Shown in pieces: positions 24,124 through 34,513 of a stretch of 64,000 bases of DNA. Each line of letters opens with the position of its first letter. The first letter of the stretch is position 1. Source of the DNA: Chenopodium formosanum (lineage: Eukaryota > Streptophyta > Magnoliopsida > Caryophyllales > Amaranthaceae). The stretch is from NCBI GenBank assembly GCA_024500155.1, contig CM044865.1, forward strand, positions 34,861,501 to 34,925,500, read 5' to 3'. A program made the translations under genes and the position numbers. Below the pieces are notes generated by a model that worked only from the letters and a program-made list of their open reading frames with translations, was not told the origin of the DNA and did not search any database.

Positions 24124-25800
24124 TGACAAGAGGAAAATATATTGTTTTATCTACCCTTTCCCCAAGTCAAACAAAATTTGTAAACACCTAACCAACCTTA
24201 TATGAATATAGGGCAAGTTAAGGGTCGATCCCTAGGGAATTCAATGATGAAAACTAGAGTCTAAGTCAAGCTACCTCGAAGATGGAGTTGAGATTATGGT
24301 TGGCACTATGGTGAACTAAAACAAGTCTAATCAAGTAAAACAAAGGTCTAAACACTAGGGATATGGGTTCCACATGCAAGTTCAATGATAATGCTAGTTT
24401 AGAGCTAAATCAATAATTCAAGTTTTGCAATGGACAAACAATAGTAGCAATCAAGAGAGTTCAAATGCTATCTCCTATAGGCCAATCTAGGTGTCACTAT
24501 GAAAGGCAAATCAAGAAGAATCACAAACAAACCCAATCTATTAGAGCAATTTTCAATTCAATTGTTCATGTCATTAAGAGTTGCAATGCAATCTAGATTA
24601 ATATTATAGGTTGATCACTCCTAGTCTAATCAATCACATGCAAAACTATGTCAACCAATTTAATTGCAACAAATCAATCAATCAAAGAGCATCAACTAGC
24701 AAATTCATTAATCAAACATGCTTCCCCCTTTCCCTAGCAACTAATCTACTCACTAATCATGGTGAAATTCAAGAACAAATAACTAGAAATTGCATTAATC
24801 TTCATTCTATATTAAAATCTAAGAGAAATCAAAATATTCAATAATATCAACTTCAAATCCAAAGAAAAACAAGCAACAAGCATAAATCAAATAGCAAGTA
24901 AGTAAGAAATGAAAAAAGGAACATATTCTCACTAATATTGATGATTGAAAATGAAGAAATCCAAACTTGATTGATCAAATGTTGAGTTACAAATCCAAAA
25001 CCAAGAACTTCTCTCTAACCTCTCTCTAAATTCTCTCTCTAAAACTAAGCTAATGAAATATTATCAAAAAGTCTCTCTTTGAAAAGGAATTACAATTCTA
25101 TTTATAGGTAAAGAAGAAACCGGCAAATCTCGCAGTCTCTCTCGATGAATCCGCGGCCGCGGAGAAATGAGTACGGAACCCTCCGCGAGCTTTCTGGGTA
25201 GCACCCGTGCCCGCGGCAAGATAGACCCGCGCCCGCGGCCAAAGATGTCGCGCCCGCGGCCAATCCCCTACTCTCAAAACTCAATCAGGGGGTCGCAGTC
25301 TCTCTGAGATGGAGCGCCCTCTCCAGATTTCCCGTGCCTGCGGAGAGCCCGCGGGGCAACCGCGGGAAGCTCTTGCCAAAATCTTGCAATTTGCTCTTCT
25401 TAAGCCCGCACCCGCGGCTCCACTGACCCGCGCCCGCGGCTCCACTGACCCTCGCCCGCGGCCTGCTGGAAATACCTTGGAGACGTCTCCGAGGCCTCTC
25501 TAAGGCCTCTCTAAGCCCTCTCTAGCCAAATGCTTCTTCCTTACTTGATTATTAAGGCCCCAACTCGATTCCTTTGCAAAGGTGATTCTCCAAATACCTA
25601 CACAAGCAAACAAAGAAAGGAAATAAAAGGAAAAAGAGCCAAATAAAAGGAAAACAAGAAAAAAACACGAGAACCATAAAGAAAAGAGGAGAAAGAGAAA
25701 CCTAAGGAAAAAGGACCAAAAATAAGAGAAGAAATCATGAAAAAGGGAAAGAAATAACCCCAAAAGACTACCCTATGAGTTCCATAAATGACACTCATCA
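24124..25800 (-). repeat. 3' LTR of element C
   Basis: On the minus strand it begins TGATGAGTGTCATTTATGG at 25800 and ends CCTCTTGTCA at 24124. It matches the 5' LTR at 41826-43451, with visibly more differences than between the A LTRs, so C is the older insertion. It contains CpG-rich words of the CCGCGCCCGCGG type at about 25140-25470 and a TATA box at 25099-25106. Its first bases form an imperfect hairpin (ATGAGTGTCAT pairing with ATGGCACTCAT). Confidence 0.88.
25099..25106 (-). promoter_or_regulatory. TATA box in C 3' LTR
   Basis: TATAAATA on the minus strand, directly downstream (in element sense) of the CpG-rich words. The equivalent in the 5' LTR is at 42487-42494. Confidence 0.6.
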
Positions 25801-25814
25801 AATTCCCCCAAGCT
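25801..25814 (-). other. Polypurine tract of element C
   Basis: Minus strand AGCTTGGGGGAATT abuts the 3' LTR, the expected place for plus-strand priming. Elements A and B have the closely similar AGCTTGGGGGAGTTT. Confidence 0.85.
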
Positions 25815-28313
25815 AGAATTTTGCTTGTCCCGAGCAAAAAAAAGGCTAAAAAGGAATAAGAAGGGCTTATTCGAAGCAAAAAGAAAAAGAGGGGCGAGAA
25901 TTTACACTAAGACTCACTGTCGTAGGAGTCACTGTTGTTTTAAGCTACAACAAGCCATTTAAACCCCTAGATCGCTCTAGAGGACAAGTGATGCTCTCGT
26001 AAGGGTATCCTAAGAGTTTACCCATAACTCTCCACCAAACCCCCAAGAGGCAAACCAGAGAAGGAAAAGAAAGAGGAAAAAGGAAACAAAATCTTTACGA
26101 AATGGACTTTACAAAGAGACTATAATTCAAATGAATAACAACCTTTCTAAAGAGAGTTATGGTATGCACGTTATAAGATACCTAAGGTTGATTGAAACAT
26201 AAATATGCTAAGCATAGGAACTAGTTATCACATTCCACTTTCATCACAAACGGTCTTACCCCGTTCCCCCTACTAATCTCATGTCTCCCCTTAGTGAGCA
26301 TCTCATAGATTCCGCGAAGGAACCGGAAAAAGATCAACTTTTTGGGCTACTCGACATCTTGATTTCGCATCCCCTTTCCTTAGTCTACAACCTATGATTC
26401 CCTCCACCGATGAAAGACTCAACTCCTAGGTCCAAAGGTCTTCCCCAAGGTTGTAACGCAAGGCAAGAAGGGTTAAGGTAGGCTAAAATTTAAAATTTGG
26501 TGGTTATCCTAAACTGTGAAGCAAAGACCGGTCAAATCTCAACACCAAACTTAAGTAATCACCAAACAAAAACGTATTAACACCCCCAAGCTTATTCAAA
26601 GCAACAATCTACAATCATTAGAACAAAAAGCGCAAGCGCTTTCTCCCCAAGCTAAAAGAAACATTGTCCTCAATGCATAGAGAGGAGAAAGACACTTGAA
26701 TTTTATGGTTTTTCTTCTTTTTTTGCATTTTCTCATTTATAAATTTGTTTGTATTTCCTTGAACTCCTTAAAAGCATTAGTCCTTGCCTTTTTCAATTCG
26801 GACGACTTTTTTTTTTTCAAATATGCATTTATTAACATCCTTGCCTCTTTTACTAAGGATGGCTTTTACATAAGCATTTGCCATTATTTACCAAATATAA
26901 ACAACTCAATTATGCGTACCAATTCGAACCAAACGCCAACTTCATAGACCATAATCACCAAACATTGACCCTTGCTTCACAAAAACCAAAAAGAAGGAGA
27001 ACGAAACAAAAGGCTCAAGATATCTAATTATGCGGCTTGAAAAGAAGGAAAAAGGTTCAAAGGGGTAACAAGTAGGCAAATGTATCCCAAACCCAAAAAA
27101 AAGAAAACAAAAAGGGACTATCCTAGAAAAGAAAAATACCTCCCCGAAAAGTTGCCTTTGTCCTCCCTAGGTAGTTCGGTCACGGTTTTAGGAATCATAC
27201 GCTAAGATTCTAGATTAGGTTTGCGAAAATCAAGGATCCATGCCGCTCATGCAAGAGTATGATGAAAGCTTGAACAAATATAAATCTCACATGGTTGTAG
27301 CAAAAACTCACTAAGGTTGTCAAATCAAAGATAGGGAGCAACTACCAACGTGCCACAAACGAGTAAAATCCGGTTTCATGATCCCCCTAGTTCTAGACAA
27401 CTATCTTAGCATGCTTTATCCTAGAATCAACCAAACGTAATCTCAAACCGTGCATACCATTATTACCAAAGAAGACTATTATTCAAAAGCAAAAGTCCAT
27501 TGCATACAAGCCCAATTTTCAAAAAGAGAAAGAGTGAAAATAAAGCCTCAAAAAGTTATGCACATAAACAAGATTAAAAGAAAAGGAAAAAAAAAGAAAA
27601 GAAGAAGATGGAAAACTTAGACAAGGACAAGAAAGGGAAAGAGGAAAAGGGCAAAGATGCAATCATAACACGTTTATCCCAATCGATATACAAGCAGTCT
27701 AATGGCCACATCGCCAAAGACCCCAAACACACTAGGTGTTAAATTCATACATCCTCGAACCGTTCAACTTCTCCTAAATCTAATCTTAATCTAAGCAACC
27801 AAGAAAATGAAGAAGTGAAAATAAAAAGGTAAAATAAGAAAGGCCTCACCAAGCATCCGTGCTAAATTAAAGTACCCAAGGAGTAGGAACGTGCTTCTCC
27901 AAAAGGTTCCGCAATCCAAAGCATAGGCTACGAGCAAGGTGAGTTAAAGAAAAAGTCTATATATACAAAATGAAATTGTTAGTAACTTCCAAACAAAAGC
28001 AAACAATAAAACACTTAGACACAAGCTATATACAAAAACCTAGAGAAACCCATCATCATCAAGAAATTTCCAAAAACATCATGAAGTGAAACAAAACAAC
28101 AACAAGCAACAAACCAACGAGACCATGAGCAAAAATCCACCAAAAGCCTTATCAAAGACTTCCCACCGATCCCCAGGTGCCTCCCCAAACCAACATAAAA
28201 CATCCTTTTTGACCCTCCCCCCTCACAAAATAAAGGCATCGACCGCGATGCCTATAAACATGCAAAATAGGGAAAGGGGAGAACAAAAAGGGAAACAAAC
28301 ATGCATAAGGGGA
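25815..28313 (-). other. 3' noncoding region of element C
   Basis: About 2.5 kb without a credible gene. Small frames such as 26696-26947 (+) show no domain or coding bias. Recognisable landmarks are two further polypurine-like words, GAATAAGCTTGGGGG near 26582-26596 and AGCTTGGGGAG near 26642-26652 (minus strand). There is also the hairpin word CATTGAGGACAATG at 26662-26675, which occurs in the same setting in A and B. Confidence 0.6.
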
Positions 28314-30011
28314 CTATTGGCCACTAGGGCCGGCACCATCATCACCCGTATCCCAACCTCCGGTGTAACCGGGAGGAAAACCATAGTGACCATGGAATAG
28401 GTCAAGTTGGGATCGGGTTAATTCGTCATAGGGCTCAGGCTGAACAAGGGGCTCGGGGTGATGGGGGTTTACATAGTAGTATGCGAGATCACCCTGATAA
28501 TCACTCCCCCCGAGACCCTATAATCATAAGGTGGGAAGTCGCGCCTTGGCACATCGGGGTCCTCCACCCCGGGCCAATATGGGTACTTAGGGAGGTTGTC
28601 ACCGACCCATGAAGGTACCGGCCCTTGTTGAGGCGGCACATAAGGGTAGTTGACCGGAGGTGTGACCTCCCCCCTACGCACACTAGCGTCATACAAGGCG
28701 CTAGTTTGATAAGACAAAGTTTGGTGGTCCGAGTACATACCTTGCATGCTCAATTGCATGTGCTCCATGTTGGCTCTCATGGCCTCCATCTCTCGGAGAT
28801 AAGCATCTCCTTGGAAATCTTGTTGTTGTTGTTGTCTTTGATGTCTCCTTTCTCTTCTTCTTCTTTAAGCATCATCTTGAAAATGCTCATGTTGTTGTTG
28901 TAGTGGCGGTTGTTGTTGCTCTTCATCATATTCTTCTCCTCTTCCTTTCTCCTCTTCCTCATCATTCCCATCACCCCCATCAATCTCATCATCCTCCTCC
29001 ATCTCATCATCAATCCTCCCATTGTCCCTAGGGACCATCCAAATGCTTCTAGCCTCATGAAGGATGGAGGTGGTGGCCGGGTTAGGGAGTAGGCAATGGT
29101 GGGTATTTCTCACTACCCAAGAGTAAGTGTCGGCTCTCCTAGTGCTAGTTATGAAACGCAAAGTGTTAACTTGCTTCAAACTAATCCACACGTCTTCACT
29201 CCTTCCAACCGGAGTGCAAGACTTCAAGAACCCGTCTTGCTTGAAATATGACACAAGACGTGTCACCATGCCCCCACAATGAATTTCCCCCGTTTTGACC
29301 CCATGCATTATCTCCTTACAACTATTCATGAAGATATATCCAAAATTAATCCTTGACCCTAACTCCGACTTGGTAGCCATCCATAACACCATAATCTCCT
29401 CCCGAGATAACTTCCCCAAATCTTGCTTATTAAAGACCGAATACCCAAGAATTCTATGAAGGATCCTAAGGGCCGGATGGATAATTTCACTAGCAAGGGA
29501 CTTCTTCAAATTAAACTCCCTCCTGTTGGCTATGGTTTTCCACCAAGAAACCTCATTATACTCAGTTTGGACTAGGGAGATAAGGGGCTCGAAGATATCA
29601 CTATTGGGGTTGAAACCAAGGGCTACATTGAACTCGGCTAGGTTCATGCTGTGTTTGACATTGAAGAGTTGGAAGGAAATAATAAAATCGGTTTCCCCCA
29701 CCTTATTGAACTCAAATATGGAGAAAAACTCAATGGAAGGCTCCAAATAGGTTCTAGGGGCCGATTTTAGAAACTCACCCAAGCTTAGGTTATCTAGAGG
29801 GTGTAAACTTCCGGTCTTTCATTTTGTTAAAGATGGGGGTTTGTTTAGACCGGTTCCAAAATTTGAGAGGGGGTAAAGGAGGAGGAGGAGCATCATCTTG
29901 AGTTGTGGAATGTGGTTGGGGTTGAGGGTTTGAGGATTGGCCTTAAGAAGATTGGCCAGGGCATTGGTTTGAGCGCTTCTTGCTACTTTTGACTCTTCTT
30001 ATCAAATCCAT
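28314..30011 (-). pseudogene. Athila ORF-1/env-region protein of C, broken
   Basis: A ~565-codon reading frame can be followed from an ATG at 30011 (MDLIRRVKSS) to a TAG at 28314-28316. It has a TAA at 29943-29945, a one-base frameshift in the G run at 29799-29801, a TAA at 28865-28867 and a frameshift in the C6 run at 28506-28511. The N-terminal ~60 residues are Pro/Gln/Ser-rich. The central part (28868-29782) includes IISFQLFNVKHSMNLAEFN and HCGGMVTRLVSYF, resembling the Athila ORF-1 family found downstream of pol. Then come a Glu/Asp-rich run, a Gln-rich run and a Pro/Tyr-rich C-terminus. The function of this family is unproven; the place of env in retroviruses is occupied. No convincing signal peptide or membrane segment is visible. 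Confidence 0.7.
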
Positions 30012-30640
30012 TTTAACAAAATTCACACAATTCACAAGAACACAACAAACTCCCTCAAACAAAACAACTTCCACCAAAAATTACTCACAAACCTCCTTAC
30101 AAATCCAACCAAACCACCACAAACTACAAGGTACCTGTTCCAATCAACACAACAAGCAAAATCCAACAACAAACAACAATATCAACAATCATTCATCAAT
30201 ATAATCATGAATCAACAAGTAAAAGTAACAATCACCCAAATATACCAATTTTCCCATAAATCAACCATAAAACACAAAAGTCATGCTCAAATTCAAGGTA
30301 AACAAACCAATGTAAAGAAATCAATTGAAATTGACAAAAATATTACAAAGGTTAGAAGTATACCAAGATTGGAGACTCAAATTAAACTCAAAGCACTTCA
30401 AAGACCCAAAATTTCCCGAAAAAGCACGTGAAATAAGAGTAGGAGTGTTGAAAATGGAGGAATATGGAAGAATTTGTGAAAAATTTGGGCAAAAGGTGAA
30501 GAAATTTGTGAGAAATTGATGTTTTGGGGTTAGGGTTTGAGAGGAGGTAGAGAGAGGAAGGGGAAAAATAAGGAGAAGAGGAGGAAATAAGAGAGGAGAG
30601 AGAGAGAAGAGGGGCGTGCCCGGGTAATAAACCCAGATCG
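30012..30640 (-). other. Spacer of element C upstream of ORF-1-like gene
   Basis: AT-rich on the right of the gene, then strongly purine/pyrimidine-skewed at 30540-30610 (GA-rich on the plus strand). I see no gene or RNA. In element sense it links the GC-rich tandem repeat to the ORF-1-like start and may act as leader for that gene. Confidence 0.5.
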
Positions 30641-31055
30641 CCGCGCCCTCTCCCAAAAATTCCGCGCCCGCGGCAAATCTCCCGCGCCCGCGGAGAGACC
30701 GCGGGGCAACCGCGGGGACCTCCTGGAATTTTTAGAATTTTATTACCTGATGGGGGCGGCGCCCTCTCCTGATTTGCCGCGCCCTCTCCAATGCCTCCCG
30801 CGCCCGCGAAGAGACCGCGGGGCAACCGCGGGAAGTCCCTGGAATGGGGTTCAATGTTGCTCAAATTGAGGCCCGCGCCCTCTCCAATCATGACGCGCCC
30901 TCTCTAGAACCTTCTCGCGCCCGCGGAGAGACTGCGGGGAAACCGGGGGAAGTCCCTGGAAAGAAATTCAATCACGCTTGATATGAGGGCCGCGCCCTCT
31001 CCAACTCTTCCGAGGCCTCTCCAGAACCTCTCGCGCCCGCGGAGAGACCGCGGGG
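30640..31055 (-). repeat. GC-rich ~116-bp tandem repeat in element C
   Basis: Units recur every 116-117 bases, judged from the word GAGACC or GAGACT at 30695, 30811, 30928 and 31044. Each unit has CCGCGCCCGCGGAGAG and GCGGGGCAACCGCGGG. The last unit is interrupted at GCGGGG by element A. Its continuation (CAACCGCGGGAAGTCCCTGG) is found in complement next to B at 49612-49631. The array sits between pol and the ORF-1-like gene. Confidence 0.8.
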
Positions 31056-31324
31056 TGATAAGTGACTTTTATGCCACTTTTTAGGGTGTTTATTGAGTCG
31101 TTTTTCGGCTTATTTTTCCAATAATTTAACCCTTTTTGTCTTTTATTTCTTTATTTACTTATTCTCGTCTTTTATCTTGATTTCGAGTATTTAAGTGGTT
31201 TTTAATAGTTTTTAGCTTATTTTCTTAATTTATTTAATTTATCTTATTTTCTTTGTTTTTATTTTGATCTCCATGCTTTGGTTTTGTAGGAATTATACGC
31301 CGAAAGAAAGAGAATATCAAGAAG

Positions 31325-31635
31325 CCAAGTTATCTGTTATGCGCGGGGTGCTGTGCGGCTTATGCGCGGGCGCACATGTGAGGCTGTGCGGGCGCGCAGC
31401 CCTGTCAGAACCCGCACAGCCAGACTGAAGAAACAGAGCAAAACTAGAGAGTTTGCGCGACCCTATGCGCGACCGCTGTGCGGGCGCACACACCTTTGCG
31501 CGGGCGCGCATGACTCATGTGCGGGCGCACTTATTTTCCCCGTACCCACAAAGTTGCGGCCGCACACTACGATGAGAGGGCGCACACACATTGTGTGCGG
31601 GCGCACAGGACTCATGTGCGGGCGCGCACGACTGG
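31325..31635 (+). promoter_or_regulatory. CpG-rich motif array in A 5' LTR
   Basis: Eight or nine near-copies of a word like GTGCGGGCGCAC(A) at irregular spacing, in a strongly GC-rich island within AT-rich DNA. It ends about 60 bases before the TATA box. Long frames over it on both strands (for example 31353-31748 and 31463-31693) come from the repeat and are not genes. Related arrays occur at about 37085-37395, 50650-50945 and 56350-56645. A promoter-proximal role is inferred from position. Confidence 0.65.
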
Positions 31636-31692
31636 GTTTACGATTTATTTGCGCCTTGTTGTCCAAGTCTCTTTCTTTTGTTTGGAGCCACA

Positions 31693-31700
31693 TATATATA
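31693..31700 (+). promoter_or_regulatory. TATA box of A 5' LTR
   Basis: TATATATA in the context CCACATATATATAGACGGG. The equivalents are 37453-37460 in the 3' LTR and, on the minus strand, 50583-50590 and 56282-56289 in B. Confidence 0.65.
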
Positions 31701-32650
31701 GACGGGACTCTTTGTAAAAAAGGGGGATCTATTATGCTATTTTCTTAGTTAGTTTAGGAGAGCTTCACTCTCTTAGGGTTAGATTAGGAGTTTCTCTCTC
31801 TAGTTTAGGAGTAGTTTAGAGAGAGAAAGCTTGGATCTTTCATGGAGTTTTTAGGATTTTGAAGAAGCAAATTTGTGGATTTTTCCTCTCATAAATTCAA
31901 TGAGTTTTCCTAACTTTCTCTCACCTTTATTGCTTTCATTTATTATTGTTTTGCTTATTTATTTGTTGATTTGAGTAGTTTAATTAGTTTAATTATTTGA
32001 TTCTTGCTTTTATTATTATTTTACCTTGTTTTCCTTGTTTTTCTTCACCATGTTAGTTTAGGTTTGTTCTAGGGAAATGGATGAAGGTTATGTTAATTAA
32101 TTTAATGATTGATTGTGGTTAGTATGGAATTGTTTCTTGATTATTGTGTATGGATGATGCTTTTATGGATTAGAATCTTTCTAGCTAATTGATTCTATGC
32201 TTTTAATTGTGTTTTCAATTAATTGTGCGAAAGTGAGTTGTTTGAGAGCTCTAAATTCTTCCATACCTTTGCTAGGCTAGTTGCACGAGAGTGAATTAGT
32301 TTAGTAGGATAATTAACATGCTTAATTGCGCGAGAGTGAGTTAAATGTGTTAATCGTCCTAATTGAGGTCATTTTCATCTAATTGTTTGATGTTGTTGAA
32401 TGCATTGATGTAATTGGATTCCACTTTCCCTAGTTTTAGTTATTTGCTCTTAGTAGTGTTAGTTGAACCTCTCTTTACCTCACAAGCTTTCCTAGTAGTC
32501 TAATTAGCATAGATTGATACACTTAGTCCTTTTGGGTTCGACCCTTTACTTACCCCTATACTCGTATTAGGGTAGTTTAGGTATTATAAATTGTTAATTT
32601 GATTAGGGTTAGTAGACTAACGACACTACTTAAATCCTTCGATCAAATTT

Positions 32651-32668
32651 TGGCGCCGTTGCCGGGGA
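32651..32668 (+). other. Primer-binding site of A (tRNA-Asp type)
   Basis: TGGCGCCGTTGCCGGGGA, five bases after the LTR end. It is complementary to the CCA-terminated 3' end of plant tRNA-Asp, the same primer class as element C and Athila elements. Confidence 0.88.
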
Positions 32669-32764
32669 CTAAGGCGTTCATTAATTTGTGTTGATTAGAT
32701 TAGCTAGGTTCTTGTATATAATTTGATTTGTGTTTGCTTTTCTTTGTTTGATATTTGTATAAAA

Positions 32765-34507
32765 ATGGCATGCTTATCTTTCCCTCAATTTGATGGTGAA
32801 CCCTTTTATGCTTACTTTGAAAGACTAGATGGTTTTCTTAGTTACCATGGGTGTTCTCTTAATGATGCTTGTGGTATAGCTTATTGGGGCATGAATGAGT
32901 ATACTAGGGGAATGGTTGAGGACATGAATAATGGTAGATTTTTTCATTTGTCTATGCATGATGCGTGGGATTTCTTCACATGGCTTGCTAAGGATTCTTT
33001 AGATAGAGAATCTCATGTTTCTTACTTTGATTCTCAATGCCAAGATTCTTTTAATTTTTGCATGAATTCTCTTGATACTTCTTATGTGCCTAGTGATAAT
33101 CCTAGTATGCAAATTGACACCTTTCCCCCTTATGCTCATTTTGATGAGATTTGTGCTAATTTTGATAATGTGCAATTTGACTTTGATCATGAACCTCAAC
33201 CCAATAACATTGAAGCACAAATTCTTTCTCAAATGCAATATCTTACCCAACAACTCCAAGAGCTTCAAGAGGAACAAAAATTGAGAGAAGTGAGGCTTGC
33301 CCAAGTGATGAGTGCTTTGGTTGATGTAAATGGATGTGAGACACCTCATTTGGAGTGTGAGAGTGTTTTTGAGAATGATGTGGGCCAAGGGTGTGAAGTT
33401 GATGGGAGATTTTCTTGTGATGAGGGGATTTTGGAGGATTTTGATCCTTTTCATTCCCCATTTGAGCTTGAATGCCATCCTTCCCCTTATTTACCCCCTT
33501 TGAGAGCTTCCCTTGGTGAGGATGTGAGTGAGCCATCTTCAATTTTGAATGAGGGATATCATGAGGATGATGATGATGAGTTTGAGCAATCAAGAGAGAT
33601 TGAGAGTCCCTTTAGTGATGGTGGAAGAGTTGTGAATGAAGAAATTGTCGATTTCGAGGTTTCCAACCCCCTTCCCCATCTTGATGAGTCTACCTTGCAT
33701 GTTTGTGACCCTTCTATCCATGAGTCTTTGGACTCATTTGAAGTTATGGCTAGTATGTTCATTGAAGTTGTAACAAATCATTATAGCCTCTTGAAAGAGT
33801 TCATTGGCAATGCTTCATGGGAAAGGGATGAATTTGAGAGAAACCTTCATCCTTTCATGCATGGTTTAGAGACTCTGGGCTTTGAGGATCTTGAGGGAGT
33901 TGTTGTTCATCGTTGTGATAGAGAGGAGGATGAGGTTGTTTCTATAGGAGAGTTTTTGTTTGAGGGAGATGTGAGTCATGAGTGTTCTTTTGAGGAATCT
34001 ATGATTGATTTTCATGCCCTCATTGGTGATTTGAGGCTTTGTGAGTCCATTGTTTCTCCTCCCCTTCCTCATGTCCCTTTCTCAACGAAATTTGACCACA
34101 CCCCCTACTATCCTATGTTCCTCCCCTCTTTTGTCTTAGAGCCTATTGAGGACCCTCTCTTGTTTGATGAGACTTTTCCTTCTCATCCTCCCATCATTGA
34201 GGAAATGGGTGATTATGCCACCCAAAAAGATTTTGAGGAGGTTTTGCCTTTTTATTCTTTTCCTTATTTTTCTTCTTCTTTCTCTTCTTATTTTCTCGAT
34301 TTTTCTTTTGATTTTTCTTCTTTCTTTTGGCATCTTCCTCCTCATTTACGTGCAATAATCTTGTTGCACTTCCTCCTCCCTTCATTTGCCTACTTGTTAT
34401 CATATGAAATGTGTAGTAGTGCATTTGATAAGCTCTTGCGTTTGTTGCAATATTATTTACTAGAGCGGTCTTGCTTGGACGTTAAACAAGCCTTTCTCGG
34501 GAAGTAA
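32765..34507 (+). CDS. Gag-like protein of non-autonomous element A
   Basis: 580 codons, uninterrupted. I chose the ATG giving MACLSFPQFDGEPFYAYFER because D, A and B share it; an in-frame TTG lies 42 bases upstream. Residues ~1-85 look like a gag capsid N-terminus, with FDGEPFYAYFERLDGFL and HDAWDFFTWLAKD in the usual gag spacing. Residues ~150-185 are a Gln/Leu/Glu-rich probable coiled coil. Residues ~200-490 are Asp/Glu/Ser/Pro-rich and acidic. Near ~490-525 is a Phe/Ser/Tyr run, and near ~527-545 a hydrophobic stretch (AIILLHFLLPSFAYLL) that could be membrane-associated. There is no CCHC knuckle and no enzyme domain. The stop lies in the loop of a hairpin (34496-34513). The likely role is packaging or cis-recognition by a helper; this is not established. 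Confidence 0.75.
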   Translation: MACLSFPQFDGEPFYAYFERLDGFLSYHGCSLNDACGIAYWGMNEYTRGMVEDMNNGRFFHLSMHDAWDFFTWLAKDSLDRESHVSYFDSQCQDSFNFCMNSLDTSYVPSDNPSMQIDTFPPYAHFDEICANFDNVQFDFDHEPQPNNIEAQILSQMQYLTQQLQELQEEQKLREVRLAQVMSALVDVNGCETPHLECESVFENDVGQGCEVDGRFSCDEGILEDFDPFHSPFELECHPSPYLPPLRASLGEDVSEPSSILNEGYHEDDDDEFEQSREIESPFSDGGRVVNEEIVDFEVSNPLPHLDESTLHVCDPSIHESLDSFEVMASMFIEVVTNHYSLLKEFIGNASWERDEFERNLHPFMHGLETLGFEDLEGVVVHRCDREEDEVVSIGEFLFEGDVSHECSFEESMIDFHALIGDLRLCESIVSPPLPHVPFSTKFDHTPYYPMFLPSFVLEPIEDPLLFDETFPSHPPIIEEMGDYATQKDFEEVLPFYSFPYFSSSFSSYFLDFSFDFSSFFWHLPPHLRAIILLHFLLPSFAYLLSYEMCSSAFDKLLRLLQYYLLERSCLDVKQAFLGK

Positions 34508-34513
34508 CCCGAG
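34496..34513 (+). promoter_or_regulatory. Hairpin over the A ORF stop codon
   Basis: CTCGGG - AAGTAA - CCCGAG forms a perfect six-pair stem, and the loop contains the TAA stop. It follows the word GACGTTAAACAAGCC. B has the same structure at 53536-53553 (minus). Element C has the related ACGACGTTAACCAAAAGCGC followed by CGGG-AGGCAA-CCCG at 49368-49381, just after pol. Confidence 0.6.

Larger units (their letters stand above)
24124..31055 (-). mobile_element. Athila-like element C, 3' part
   Basis: Reading right to left: GC-rich tandem repeat, Athila ORF-1-like gene, ~2.5 kb of noncoding sequence, polypurine tract, 3' LTR. The other part of the same element lies at 41826-49636. The two parts were one until A inserted at 31056 and the far side was inverted. 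The combined length is about 14.7 kb, within the range of large Athila elements. Confidence 0.85.
31056..32645 (+). repeat. 5' LTR of element A
   Basis: Begins TGATAAGTGACTTTTATG and ends CTTCGATCA; about 1590 bp. In order it holds an AT-rich start, a CpG-rich motif array (31325-31635), a TATA box, CT/GA-rich leader sequence, and a ~750-bp tail shared with the D LTR. Confidence 0.92.

Noticed and set aside
31317..31748. Arg/Cys/His-rich ORFs in the CpG arrays (also 37077-37580, 50535-50966, 56234-56665)
   Set aside because: They overlap each other on both strands inside LTRs and follow the repeated GCGGGCGC word. Conservation is that of the LTR.
32999..33593. Minus-strand ORFs of 159 and 116 codons inside the A ORF
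   Set aside because: Shadows of the 580-codon plus-strand frame. They persist in B only because the DNA is nearly identical.
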